This document shows positions 56,211-64,000 of a DNA stretch of 64,000 nucleotides, one piece after another. The stretch spans positions 3,753,501 to 3,817,500 of the forward strand of contig NZ_AP021903.1 of assembly GCF_018326005.1 (NCBI RefSeq), in the 5' to 3' direction. This DNA is from Pseudomonas sp. Seg1 (lineage in GTDB: Bacteria > Pseudomonadota > Gammaproteobacteria > Pseudomonadales > Pseudomonadaceae). The stretch's first letter is position 1; each line of letters begins with the position of its first letter. The position numbers and the translations under genes were made by a program. The notes under the pieces are model-generated. The model was not told where the DNA came from, ran no database searches, and saw nothing but the letters and a program-made list of their open reading frames with translations.

Positions 56211-56948
56211 ATGAAAGCCTTGCCTCTGTTCGCCCTGAGTTTCTTGAGCGTGCTGCCCTTGAGCAGCTTTGCGATCCCCTTGAACGACGACTTCGCCGTG
56301 CTGGTGGATCTGACCCTGGCCAGCGATTACCGCACCCGCGGTATCTCGCAGACCCAGAATGACCCGGCGCTTCAGGCCGGTCTGACCCTCGCTCACAGCA
56401 GTGGCTTGTACCTCGGCGCCTGGAGTTCAAACGTCGATTTCGGCGGCGGTCTGAAAACCCGTCAGGAAGTCGATTACTACGCCGGTTGGCTGTGGCAGGC
56501 CACTGATGAGGTCAGCCTGGATCTGGGCTATCTCAAGTACGCCTATCCCAAGGAAAGTCAGTTCAATCAGAGTGAGGTCTACGGGATTTTCGGCGCTTAC
56601 GGGGTGAAAGTGGCGGCGTATTACTCCAGCGATGCGCCGGGGATCGACAGCAAGCAGAGTTCGCTTTACAGCTATGTCAGTTATGAAACCGGGTTGCCAT
56701 TCGATTCAGGCCTGAAATTGCGTTACGGCAATATGGATTTCAAGGACCCGCACCTGTACTCCACGTCGGGGCATGGCGAAGAGTCGTACCGGGAATGGGA
56801 AGTCAAAGTCACTCACAATCTGGCCGGTGTGGTACTGGGCTTGAGCTATATCGACACCGATCTGTCGCAGGCGCAATGCCTGAGTAATTGGGGCTTCAAG
56901 GATGTGTGCACGGCCACCGTCGTCGCCAGCGTCAGCAAATCCTTCTGA
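56211..56948 (+). CDS. TorF family putative porin
   Basis: A 245-residue outer-membrane protein with a signal peptide (MKALPLFALSFLSVLPLSSFA). The mature part begins DDFAVLVDLTLASDYRTRGISQTQNDPALQAGL, a pattern typical of the TIGR02001/TorF group, followed by alternating beta strands and a C-terminal phenylalanine (VVASVSKSF) for barrel assembly. The ribosome binding site (GGGA) is weak. Its transport role is unproven. A frame to 56154 adds 19 residues without a signal peptide start. Confidence 0.88.
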   Translation: MKALPLFALSFLSVLPLSSFAIPLNDDFAVLVDLTLASDYRTRGISQTQNDPALQAGLTLAHSSGLYLGAWSSNVDFGGGLKTRQEVDYYAGWLWQATDEVSLDLGYLKYAYPKESQFNQSEVYGIFGAYGVKVAAYYSSDAPGIDSKQSSLYSYVSYETGLPFDSGLKLRYGNMDFKDPHLYSTSGHGEESYREWEVKVTHNLAGVVLGLSYIDTDLSQAQCLSNWGFKDVCTATVVASVSKSF

Positions 56949-56960
56949 CCAGCGAAATCA

Positions 56961-57053
56961 CCTGTAGGAGTGAGCCTGCTCGCGATAGCGCTGTGTCAGA
57001 TAACACATCGACACCTGACACATCGCTATCGCGAGCAGGCTCACTCCTACAGG
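56961..57053. repeat. REP pair (BIME), second REP type
   Basis: CCTGTAGGAGTGAGCCTGCT at 56961-56990 and its inverse near 57022-57053, after the porin gene. Confidence 0.88.
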
Positions 57054-57169
57054 GTTTCGCTGTGCGTTCGGCGTTTGTTACGGGATGTTTACGAATTTTT
57101 TACTAATGTTCTTCTACAGTTACCCGCGCAACCGCGTGGGTTTTCTATTCATGTAGAGGAATGTTTGAC

Positions 57170-58828
57170 ATGGCTTTGGGCAACGGACTGCGTTTACCGT
57201 CCATCACTCCTACCCGACTGGTGCTGCTGTTTTCCCTGGCGCTGGTGGCGTTGTACAACCTGGCGACCTGGAAGGCGCTGGGCACGCTGATTACCCTGCA
57301 GGGCGCGCACAAACTGGCGTTCTTCGCCTCTTTCGGGGTGTTTCTGTGGGCGGCCATCACCCTGCTGCTGACCCTGGTGTCGTTTCGCTGGACGCTGAAA
57401 CCGGTGCTCACGGTGGTCGCCCTGCTCTCGGCCTGCGCCGCGTATTTCATGAACGAATACGGAATCACCATCGACACGGTGATGATCCAGAACGTCTTCG
57501 AAACCAATCCCGCCGAAGCCACTGCACTGTTCAACGGCAAACTGCTGACCTATGTGCTGCTGCTCGGCGTGCTGCCGGCGGCGTTGATCTGGCGTTGGCC
57601 GGTGAGTTACCGGCCGTTCTTTCGCGGTTTGCTCAACAAGATCCTGGTGATCGTCGCCTGCGTACTGGTCATCGCCGTCTCGGTGGGTGCGTTCTATTCG
57701 ACCTATGCGCCGATCTTTCGTGAAGAAGACAAGCTCACTCACTTCATCAACCCGACCAACTACATCTACGCGATCAGCAAATACACCAAGCAGCGTCTGG
57801 GGATCAAAAAGCACTTCGTGGTGCAGACCATCGGCGAAGACGCGGTGATGAGCGCCAAGGCTGCCAGCCGCGAGAGGAAATCGCTGATGGTCTTCGTGGT
57901 CGGCGAAACCGCCCGCGCCGATCATTTTTCCCTGAACGGTTACGAGCGCGAGACCAACCCCGAGCTGAGCAAGCTGGACATCCTCAACTTCACCCAAGTG
58001 CATTCCTGCGGCACGTCCACCGCGGTGTCGGTGCCGTGCATGTTTTCGATGTTCCCGCGTGAGGATTACAGCGACAAGAAAGGCAAAACCTACGAGGGCC
58101 TGCTGGATATCCTGCAACGGGTCGGCGTGCAAGTGCTGTGGCTGGACAACAACAGCGATTGCAAAGGCACCTGCCTGCGCGTGCCCAATCGCGATATTTC
58201 CAAGAACCAGCCAGGGCCGTTCTGCGACGGCAACAACTGCCTGGATGAGGCCTTGCTGGCGGATCTGCAAAGCTACATCGACAGCCTCAAGGGCCACGCG
58301 ATCATCGTCCTGCACGCCGATGGCAGCCACGGCCCCGAGTATTACGAGCGCTATCCGAAAGAGATGGAGCGTTTCAAACCGATCTGCCACACCAACCAGT
58401 TGGGCAGTTGCAGCCGCGATGAACTGGTCAACGTGTACGACAACACGATTTTGTACACCGACCATTTCCTCGCCAAGGTGATTGAGCTGCTCAAGCGCAA
58501 TCAGCAGACCCTGGATACATCGATGATCTATGTCTCCGATCATGGCGAGTCGCTGGGCGAGAACGGCTTGTACCTGCACGCGGCGCCGTATGCGCTCGCA
58601 CCGGAGGCACAGACCCATGTGCCGATGGTGATGTGGTTTGGCGACAACACCCTGGCCCACGAAGGCATTGACCGCGGTTGCCTGCAAGGCAAGACCGGGC
58701 AGGCTGATTTGAGCCATGACAACCTGTTTCATTCGGTGTTGGGTCTGTTTGAAGTCAAGACTTCGCTGTATCAACCGGGGCTGGACATATTCCACGGATG
58801 CCGGCCTTCCATGACGGCTGCGCAATAG
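57170..58828 (+). CDS. eptA: lipid A phosphoethanolamine transferase
   Basis: A 552-residue inner-membrane enzyme with five N-terminal helices (about residues 15-180) and a periplasmic alkaline-phosphatase-fold domain. The nucleophile is T282 in HSCGTSTAVSVPCMFS, metal-binding motifs are VVGETARADHFSLNGY near 243 and YVSDHGESLGENGLYLHAAP near 450. Several periplasmic cysteines (CKGTC, CDGNNC) form the usual disulfides. It adds phosphoethanolamine from phosphatidylethanolamine to lipid A, which in the family lowers affinity for cationic peptides such as polymyxin. The start at 57170 has AGAGGA 9 nt upstream; the ATG at 57161 directly abuts it. No pmrAB genes are adjacent. Confidence 0.92.
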   Translation: MALGNGLRLPSITPTRLVLLFSLALVALYNLATWKALGTLITLQGAHKLAFFASFGVFLWAAITLLLTLVSFRWTLKPVLTVVALLSACAAYFMNEYGITIDTVMIQNVFETNPAEATALFNGKLLTYVLLLGVLPAALIWRWPVSYRPFFRGLLNKILVIVACVLVIAVSVGAFYSTYAPIFREEDKLTHFINPTNYIYAISKYTKQRLGIKKHFVVQTIGEDAVMSAKAASRERKSLMVFVVGETARADHFSLNGYERETNPELSKLDILNFTQVHSCGTSTAVSVPCMFSMFPREDYSDKKGKTYEGLLDILQRVGVQVLWLDNNSDCKGTCLRVPNRDISKNQPGPFCDGNNCLDEALLADLQSYIDSLKGHAIIVLHADGSHGPEYYERYPKEMERFKPICHTNQLGSCSRDELVNVYDNTILYTDHFLAKVIELLKRNQQTLDTSMIYVSDHGESLGENGLYLHAAPYALAPEAQTHVPMVMWFGDNTLAHEGIDRGCLQGKTGQADLSHDNLFHSVLGLFEVKTSLYQPGLDIFHGCRPSMTAAQ

Positions 58829-58834
58829 TTCAGG

Positions 58835-58950
58835 CACTGAAGATCCCTGTGGGAGCTGGCTTGCCAGCGATGGCGGTTTGTCAGTCACTACAGATGCCGG
58901 ATGTGCCGACCTCATCGCTGGCAAGCCAGCTCCCACAGGGATCTTCAGTG
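58835..58950. repeat. 38-bp perfect inverted REP between convergent genes
   Basis: CACTGAAGATCCCTGTGGGA continues to form a 38-nt arm at 58835-58872 that is perfectly inverted at 58913-58950. It is longer than the other REP pairs here and ends 3 nt before the DUF971 stop, so it probably terminates both eptA and the minus-strand operon. Confidence 0.85.
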
Positions 58951-58953
58951 TTC

Positions 58954-59232
58954 TCAGGGGGTGAGGTTTGCGAGGTAGGCCCACGGATAGATCCCGCGTT
59001 GGTGGCCGTCGCTGAACACCAGTTGCACGCCGTAGCCCTGGGGATTGAGTTCGATCAGGCGCACACGGTCATCGACCAGCGGCACCATGCCTTTGAGGCG
59101 AAATGCGCGGCATTGCGAGCACGGGCACTGGCGGCGCAATTCGGCGTGGTTGAGATGCTGTTCGCGGCCGTCCGGCCAGCTCAACCGCAGCATCTGCTGG
59201 CTCTGCGAGTTCCCCACTGACAGCGGGTTCAT
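58954..59232 (-). CDS. DUF971 (GBBH-like N-terminal domain) protein
   Basis: A 92-residue protein matching the DUF971/gamma-butyrobetaine-hydroxylase N-domain: LRLSWPDGREQHLNHAELRRQCPCSQCR (15-42), then YGVQLVFSDGHQRGIYPWAYL (67-87). The CPCSQC cysteines probably bind zinc or help an iron-sulfur role, as proposed for relatives near Fe-S assembly genes. It overlaps the HEAT-repeat gene by 4 nt and ends the operon. Confidence 0.9.
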   Translation of the reverse strand: MNPLSVGNSQSQQMLRLSWPDGREQHLNHAELRRQCPCSQCRAFRLKGMVPLVDDRVRLIELNPQGYGVQLVFSDGHQRGIYPWAYLANLTP

Positions 59233-60191
59233 TGCAACTGACTCAAGGCAATGCGCACGGCTTTGCGCACTTCCGGGTCGCCATCATCCTGCGCCGCCTG
59301 CAATGCGGCCACGGCGCCGCGATCATTCAGTTCACCCAAGGCCAGTGCGGCTTCCTTGCGCAGGTTGCTGATGCGATGGCCGAGGGTTTCGATCAGCGCG
59401 TCCAGCGCCGGAGCGAAACGCAAGCGGCCGAGGCTGCGAGTGGCGCGTAAACGCACTTGCCAATAATCGTCACCCAAGGCGTCGACCAGTGCCGGGCCGG
59501 CGTCGCTGTGGCCGACCTTGCCCAAAGTCGTCGCAGCTTCTTCGCGCACCTGCCAGGCGTCGTCCTGCAAGGCCTGACGCAGGGCCGGAAGGACTTCAGC
59601 ACCAGAGGCCAGACCAAGGGCACCGGTGGCAGCGCGGCGGACTTCGGTGTCCGGATCGTCGCTGGCCAGTCGTGCCAATGCCGGTAATGCATCGAGTTGC
59701 TTGAGCCAGCCGAGTACGCCCACGGCTTCGCGGCGCACATTGGCGTCGGCATCATTAAGTGCCGCGAGAGCGGCCGGCGCGGCATCGGCGCAACGCAATT
59801 CACGCAGGGCACGGAACGCGGCGATGCGTACGCTGACGTCGGCATGATCGGTCCACGGCAGAATCACCCGCCTCGCCGCCTCGGTCTTGAGCAGGCTCAA
59901 ACTTTGGGCTGCGGCGGCTTGCACGGCAGGCGACGGGTCGGTCAACGCTTCGCACAAGGCTTGCACAACAGGCTGATCTTCCCAGGCCTCCAGCAACCGC
60001 GCGGCTTCAGCGCGGACTTCTTCGGCGGGATCCTGAGCGAGGCGATCGACCAGCCAGAGCAAGCCATCCGGCTCCTCCAGATCGGCCAGATCGATCAGGG
60101 CAATGCGCCGCACAGCGGCGTCGTCGGCGGTCAGGCGCGGTTGCAGGGCGAGGATGTCTTCGTTAACGGTCACAGCAAAAATAGAGGTCAT
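59229..60191 (-). CDS. HEAT-repeat protein
   Basis: A 320-residue protein made of about nine HEAT repeats of roughly 31 residues (for example DPAEEVRAEAARLLEAW, DADANVRREAVGVLGWL, DDPDTEVRRAATGALGLA, DDAWQVREEAATTLGKVG, DDYWQVRLRATRSLGRLR, DDGDPEVRKAVRIALSQL). Such solenoids bind proteins; PBS-lyase-type HEAT proteins often aid cofactor handling. It overlaps the ABC ATPase gene by 4 nt and the DUF971 gene by 4 nt, so it is part of the transporter operon. Confidence 0.9.
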   Translation of the reverse strand: MTSIFAVTVNEDILALQPRLTADDAAVRRIALIDLADLEEPDGLLWLVDRLAQDPAEEVRAEAARLLEAWEDQPVVQALCEALTDPSPAVQAAAAQSLSLLKTEAARRVILPWTDHADVSVRIAAFRALRELRCADAAPAALAALNDADANVRREAVGVLGWLKQLDALPALARLASDDPDTEVRRAATGALGLASGAEVLPALRQALQDDAWQVREEAATTLGKVGHSDAGPALVDALGDDYWQVRLRATRSLGRLRFAPALDALIETLGHRISNLRKEAALALGELNDRGAVAALQAAQDDGDPEVRKAVRIALSQLQ

Positions 60192-61036
60192 AAGGCAAAT
60201 CGCGGCAAAGGGTTTTCGGGAGGCAGGCCGAGCGGATTAAGGCGTGGCAGCGGTCGGTTGTCGTCGTGACGCAGCAGGTCGAGGCAGTGGCGCTTGAGTC
60301 GGGAGAACTCGGGGCTGGTGACCAGTTCGCTGGTGCGTGGCCGGGCGAAGTCGAGACGCAAGTCTTCGATGATGCGCCCCGGCCGTGCGCTCATTACCAG
60401 CAAGCGGTCGGCGAGAAACAGCGCCTCGTCGATGTCATGGGTGACGAAGACCACGGTGGTGCGGATGCGCGTCCAGATGTCCAGCAGCAGTTCCTGCATG
60501 TTCAACCGCGTCAGTGCATCCAGTGCGCCGAACGGTTCGTCCATCAGCAACAGGCGCGGGCGGTTGACCAGCACTCGGGCAATCTCGACGCGCTGCTGCA
60601 TGCCGCCGGAGAGTTGATCGGGCCAGCGTTCGGCAAAGCCGTCGAGGCCGACCAGGTTGAGAATTTCGTCCGCCGCGCGATGGCGCTCAGCCTTGCCGAT
60701 GCCACGCATTTTCAAACCGAAGGCGACGTTGTCGCGCACCGTGCGCCACGGGAACAGCGTGTGATGCTGGAACACCATGCCGCGCTGCGGCGACGGCCCG
60801 GACACTTCGCCGCCATCGACTTTCAGGCTGCCGGCATGAGCGCTCAGATGCCCGGCCAGCGCGCCGAGCAAGGTCGATTTGCCGCAACCGGACGGGCCGA
60901 GAATGCACACGAACTGGCCCGGTTCGATCTGGCAATCGAGGCCCTGCACCGCTTCGAACGCTTCACGGCCTTCGCCAAGGACAATCGACAATTGGCGAAT
61001 ATCGATCCGCCCTTCCGGGGTTTGCATCACACTCAT
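60188..61036 (-). CDS. ABC importer ATPase (nitrate/sulfonate/taurine type)
   Basis: A 282-residue ATPase starting MSVMQTPEGRIDIRQL. Walker A LGPSGCGKSTLL near 49, Q-loop GMVFQHHTLFPWRTV near 92, signature LSGGMQQRVEIA near 148 and Walker B LLLMDEPFGALDALTR near 167 match the SsuB/TauB group. The ATG shares one base with the permease stop (TGATG). A longer frame to 61543 only overlaps the permease gene. Confidence 0.92.
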   Translation of the reverse strand: MSVMQTPEGRIDIRQLSIVLGEGREAFEAVQGLDCQIEPGQFVCILGPSGCGKSTLLGALAGHLSAHAGSLKVDGGEVSGPSPQRGMVFQHHTLFPWRTVRDNVAFGLKMRGIGKAERHRAADEILNLVGLDGFAERWPDQLSGGMQQRVEIARVLVNRPRLLLMDEPFGALDALTRLNMQELLLDIWTRIRTTVVFVTHDIDEALFLADRLLVMSARPGRIIEDLRLDFARPRTSELVTSPEFSRLKRHCLDLLRHDDNRPLPRLNPLGLPPENPLPRFAL

Positions 61037-61818
61037 CAGGCTTTTCCTCGCGGTCGATGCCAGGGCGTGAACAACCCACCGAGGCGTTTGATCAGCAGAC
61101 TGCTGCCCATGCCCAATACGCCAATCAAGAGCATGCCGACGACGATATCGGCGTAGTTCTGAATGGTGTAGGACTCCCAGGTGTAGTAACCGATACCGAA
61201 CTGGCCGGAGATCATTTCCGCTGTCACCAGGCAGAACCACGACGTGCCCATGCCGATGGCGAGGCCGGTGATGATGCTTGGCGCAGCGCCGGGCAGGATC
61301 ACTTCCAGCAGGATCGCCCGGCGCCCGGCCCCAAGACTTTTCGCTGAAGCGATCAGGCGCGGATCGACGCCTTCGACGCCGTGCACGGTGTTGAGCAGAA
61401 TCGGGAACAGGGCGCCGGTGAAGGTGATGAAGACCATCGATAGCTCGGAGGATGGGAACATCAGGATGGCCAGTGGAATCCATGCCACGGCGGGGATCGG
61501 GCGCAGGACTTCGAGTGGCGGCAGTAACAAATCTTCGGCCCATTTCGAGCGGCCGATGGCCAGGCCCAGGGCGATGCCGATGAGCAATGCGGCGAGGTAA
61601 CCGGCGAAGACGCGGCTAAGGCTGGCGGTCAGGTGTTGCAGGAGCTTGCCGGAATCGCCGAGGCCGAGTGCGGCTTCGATCACGGCCAAGGGAGTTGGCA
61701 CGTTGGCGAAGGTGACCAGGCCGAGGTTCCAGTGGTGGCTGGCGGCGAGTTGCCAGAATAGAAGGCAGAGCAGCAGAGATGCGGCCCTCGGAACCCAGCG
61801 TGTGATGGATATGAACAT
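61036..61818 (-). CDS. ABC importer permease (nitrate/sulfonate/taurine type)
   Basis: A 260-residue permease with six predicted helices. The permease domain spans 70-250, with LRPIPAVAWIPLAILMF near 108-124 and the ATPase-contact loop SAKSLGAGRRAILLEVILPGAAPSI near 160. Motifs are those of SsuC/TauC permeases. It is separated from the binding-protein gene by a REP pair but is on the same strand. Confidence 0.92.
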   Translation of the reverse strand: MFISITRWVPRAASLLLCLLFWQLAASHHWNLGLVTFANVPTPLAVIEAALGLGDSGKLLQHLTASLSRVFAGYLAALLIGIALGLAIGRSKWAEDLLLPPLEVLRPIPAVAWIPLAILMFPSSELSMVFITFTGALFPILLNTVHGVEGVDPRLIASAKSLGAGRRAILLEVILPGAAPSIITGLAIGMGTSWFCLVTAEMISGQFGIGYYTWESYTIQNYADIVVGMLLIGVLGMGSSLLIKRLGGLFTPWHRPRGKA

Positions 61819-61841
61819 AGCTCTTCCTCAGTACAACGCAC

Positions 61842-61936
61842 CCTGTGGGAGCGGGCTTGCCCGCGATGGCGGACTTACATTCAGCAAATATGTTGGCTGT
61901 ACCGGCCTCATCGCGGGCAAGCCCGCTCCCACAGGT
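61842..61936. repeat. REP pair (BIME)
   Basis: CCTGTGGGAGCGGGCTTGCC at 61842-61869 and its inverse at 61908-61936, between the binding-protein and permease genes, a position that can reduce distal gene expression relative to the binding protein. Confidence 0.88.
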
Positions 61937-61955
61937 GAATGTGGTGTGCATGAAA

Positions 61956-63359
61956 TCAGCGGATGGCAACGGCTTGGGTCGTGGCATCGGTAAAGTCGAA
62001 AACCTTGCCACCCTGCGCCGCCGCATATTGCTGCGCCTGGCCCTTGAGCAGAAACGCACTCAAGCGACCCTTGGCATCACTGGCGAACCACGCCTGATCG
62101 GCGAGCAACTTGATCCCGCTGTCGCTGGCCTGCGCATACACCGCACGGATGTTTTTGCCTTCCTGCTTCAGTGCAGCGAGCGCGGTGAACGCTGATTCGG
62201 CGGAGGCGTATTGGCGCACCTTGTCCTCACCGCGCACCCAGATTTCGGCGACGTGGCTGAAGTCGGTGATCGCTTTACCGGTCGCCGCATCCGTGGCCTT
62301 CAGCGGCGTCTGCGCGTAGTTGGCCAACTGCGCGGTGTAATCGAGATTCGATGCCTTGAACGCCGCACGGATGTATTGATCATCGATGAAGGTGTTGAGA
62401 TCGAGGCCACGATCGGCCTTCTTCAGCAACTTCAACGTTTCAATGGCGGTTCCGACAGCCTGGCGATATTCCGGCTTCCAGCTCAGGTCGCGGGTCTGCA
62501 CGCCGAGCGGGCCGTGGAACAGGTAATTGACCTCGGCATCGACGCCGGTGACTTTGGCGATCAGCTCGCTGTACTTTTCAGGTTCAGCCGCGAGCAGTTG
62601 ATTGGCCTCAATGCTCGCACGCAGGTAAGCGACGACGATCTCCGGGTACTGTTTCGCGTAGGCCTGATCCACCAATGCGCCGTGGAAAGTCGGCGCATTG
62701 GCCTGGGCGCCGTCGTAAATCTTGCGAGCGAAACCACGGCTGGGAAACAGCTCGGCGAACGGCACAAAATCAGCGTGGGCGTCGATCTTGCCGGCTTGCA
62801 ACGCGGAGCCGGCAACTTCCGGCGGCTGAGCGATGATGTTCACATCCTTGAGCGGATCCCAGCCCTGCTCCGCCACCGCGCGCAACAACATGCCGTGGGC
62901 GGTCGAGGCGAATGGCACGGAAATGGTCTTGCCCTTGAGTTCGCTCAGCGACTGCACGCCGGACGCGCTCGGCACGACGATGCCGTTGCCGCTGCCCTTG
63001 ATACTGCCCGACAGCACGCTGATGAACAGGCTGTGTTTGCCGGCGGTTTCGAACGCGACACCGTTGAACGCACCGGGGAAATCGGCCATGGCGCCGAAGT
63101 CGAGTTTGCCGGCGACCATCTCGTTGGTCAGCGGTGCGCCGCTGGTGAAGTTTTTCCACTGCACCTCGTACTTGGCGTCTTTGTAGGCGCCGTCGTGGGG
63201 CAGGTATTTGTCGAGCAGACCGAGCTCACGAATCAACAAGCCGCCGGCGGCGCAGTTGATGGTGGTGTCCTGGGTGCCGATGGCAATGCGGATGGTTTCG
63301 GCCGAGGCCGACAAGGTGAACGAAGCCAGTACCAGACCGGCGATTGCTGCACGCAACAT
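61956..63359 (-). CDS. periplasmic binding protein of sulfonate/nitrate-type ABC importer
   Basis: A 467-residue exported protein (signal peptide MLRAAIAGLVLASFTLSASA; GGGGA upstream of ATG 63359). The NMT1/SsuA-like core has IRIAIGTQDTTINCAAGGLLIRELGLLDKYL (23-53), SGAPLTNEMVAGKLDFGAMADFPGAF (near 74-99) and the domain 2 start KGKTISVPFASTAHGMLLRAVAE (near 140). It is about 130 residues longer than SsuA or TauA. The ligand is unknown; organosulfur or aromatic compounds are guesses from context. A 7-residue longer frame (63380) is less likely. Confidence 0.88.
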   Translation of the reverse strand: MLRAAIAGLVLASFTLSASAETIRIAIGTQDTTINCAAGGLLIRELGLLDKYLPHDGAYKDAKYEVQWKNFTSGAPLTNEMVAGKLDFGAMADFPGAFNGVAFETAGKHSLFISVLSGSIKGSGNGIVVPSASGVQSLSELKGKTISVPFASTAHGMLLRAVAEQGWDPLKDVNIIAQPPEVAGSALQAGKIDAHADFVPFAELFPSRGFARKIYDGAQANAPTFHGALVDQAYAKQYPEIVVAYLRASIEANQLLAAEPEKYSELIAKVTGVDAEVNYLFHGPLGVQTRDLSWKPEYRQAVGTAIETLKLLKKADRGLDLNTFIDDQYIRAAFKASNLDYTAQLANYAQTPLKATDAATGKAITDFSHVAEIWVRGEDKVRQYASAESAFTALAALKQEGKNIRAVYAQASDSGIKLLADQAWFASDAKGRLSAFLLKGQAQQYAAAQGGKVFDFTDATTQAVAIR

Positions 63360-63487
63360 GGTTGTTTCCCCTCGAATCATTTATTGGATGTTCGTCTCCG
63401 CCGCGATCAGGGCGCGGTGGGAAACGAGGGGTGTTTTTGAATCAGGCGTCCGGGGGTGACCGGATGGCTTTTTGTGTTGTCCTTGCT

Positions 63488-63591
63488 GGCCTCATCGCTG
63501 GCAAGCCAGCTCCCACAGGGTTTTCGGGTGTTTGCAAGATCTATGTCCGAACAAAAATCCCTGTGGGAGCTGGCTTGCCAGCGATGAGGCC
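63488..63591. repeat. REP pair (BIME)
   Basis: GGCCTCATCGCTGGCAAGCC at 63488-63520 and its inverse at 63559-63591, in the 239-nt gap between the ferredoxin and binding-protein genes. Confidence 0.9.
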
Positions 63592-63598
63592 CTATCAG

Positions 63599-63844
63599 TC
63601 AACGCAATAAATAAGGAATGTCGACTTTCACGGCCCCGGTCGGGCAATCCTTTTCGCACGGCATGCAGTACCAGCATTCATCGAACGCCATATAGGCCTT
63701 TTGCGTGGCCGGGTTGATCGCCAGCAAGTCCATCGGGCAGACATCCACGCACACGGTGCAGCCCTTTTCGGCGATGCATTTGTCCTCGTCCACGGTGACG
63801 GGGGCGTTGGAGCGGAAGAAGATTTCCTGAGCTTGATAGGCCAT
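63599..63844 (-). CDS. small 2[4Fe-4S] ferredoxin-like protein
   Basis: An 81-residue protein starting MAYQAQEIFFRSNAPVTVDEDKCIAEKGC. The cluster cysteines are in DKCIAEKGCTVCVDVCPMDLLA and ECWYCMPCEKDCPTGAVKVDIPY, two 4Fe-4S motifs, resembling the beta subunit of adenylylsulfate-reductase-like complexes. It probably passes electrons to or from the flavoprotein encoded just upstream. A frame to 63928 adds 28 residues that overlap the flavoprotein gene and is rejected. Confidence 0.88.
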   Translation of the reverse strand: MAYQAQEIFFRSNAPVTVDEDKCIAEKGCTVCVDVCPMDLLAINPATQKAYMAFDECWYCMPCEKDCPTGAVKVDIPYLLR

Positions 63845-63872
63845 GGTTCGGACTCTTTGATGTATTGATGTA

Positions 63873-64000
63873 TCAAGCGGCAAAAGCGCCCACCCGCAAG
63901 CGGTCGTAAGCCTGCATTTCTTCAGCATCGAGGGGGATGATGTAGGGCTCGACGGCTTTCTTGAAGCTGGTCATCTGCCCGTCCTCGCCCTTCTTCAGAT
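63873..64000 (-). CDS. C-terminus of upstream gene, probable flavoprotein subunit
   Basis: The minus-strand frame ends at TGA 63873 and enters from the right edge: its last residues read LKKGEDGQMTSFKKAVEPYI and IPLDAEEMQAYDRLRVGAFAA. Only 41 residues are visible, so identity is inferred. The operon (ferredoxin directly downstream, then sulfonate-type ABC importer) and my recall of similar loci point to a fumarate-reductase/succinate-dehydrogenase-type FAD protein of the AprA kind. It lies 28 nt before the ferredoxin start. Confidence 0.5.
   Translation of the reverse strand, partial: LKKGEDGQMTSFKKAVEPYIIPLDAEEMQAYDRLRVGAFAA

Noticed and set aside
57194..58984. 596-codon frame opposite eptA
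   Set aside because: Antisense to eptA and starting in a REP element; the start translates repeat DNA.

Overview
The window looks like the chromosome of a fluorescent pseudomonad (Pseudomonas fluorescens lineage). Reasons: G+C-rich codon use, the lexA2-imuA-imuB-dnaE2 SOS cassette, cysI overlapping a DUF934 gene, YejABEF, and many intergenic REP/BIME pairs of the Pseudomonas type. No rRNA, tRNA, IS element, phage gene or CRISPR array was seen. Most genes are intact housekeeping or accessory genes.

Layout. 1-2.15 kb: the 5' 717 codons of a giant DUF6543-type (dermonecrotic-toxin-like) protein that runs off the left edge. 2.3-8.7 kb: DUF2970 protein, a periplasmic binding protein, a 37-aa membrane peptide, cysI-DUF934, sohB, a histidine phosphatase and an SCP2 protein. 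8.7-11.6 kb: an apparent type VI secretion cargo operon (PAAR protein, a putative caspase-fold effector, two paralogous membrane-anchored candidate immunity proteins). 11.6-26 kb: yejABEF, a TonB receptor, a RES/Xre toxin-antitoxin pair, a second TonB receptor with an STN signalling domain, and its FecI/FecR-type sigma and sigma regulator. 26-31.3 kb: an orphan HoxX-like protein, a LysR regulator, a fused fatty-acid-hydroxylase/SRPBCC protein and an SMP-30/strictosidine-synthase-like protein. 31.4-33.3 kb: small stress-type proteins and repeats. 33.6-39 kb: an RsbR-RsbS-RsbT-RsbX stressosome operon continuing into a histidine kinase and a hybrid kinase. 39-47 kb: class II UvrA, a PAS hybrid kinase, a GntR regulator and a CsgG/DUF4810/DUF799 lipoprotein operon. 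47-53 kb: dnaE2-imuB-imuA-lexA2. 53-59 kb: LysR with a divergent amidohydrolase, a TorF-like porin and EptA. 59-64 kb: a minus-strand operon with flavoprotein (partial), ferredoxin, sulfonate/nitrate-type ABC importer, HEAT-repeat protein and DUF971 protein.

Three things stand out. First, the PAAR-linked gene carries a His-Gly and a Cys placed as in clan CD (caspase/CHAT) peptidases, followed by two copies of a membrane-anchored partner; this is the best candidate for a little-described system. Second, the upstream regions of yejA and both TonB receptors share the arrangement CTAA-N8-CTATAAAA, and both receptor leaders fold a hairpin over the ribosome binding site. This ties an ABC peptide importer, two receptors and possibly the local ECF sigma factor into one predicted regulon. 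Third, a HoxX-like enzyme (CO-ligand synthesis for NiFe hydrogenase) lies here with no hydrogenase gene in view.

All calls come from reading the sequence and recalling family features. No database search was possible, so functions of hypothetical genes and all regulatory sites are predictions.
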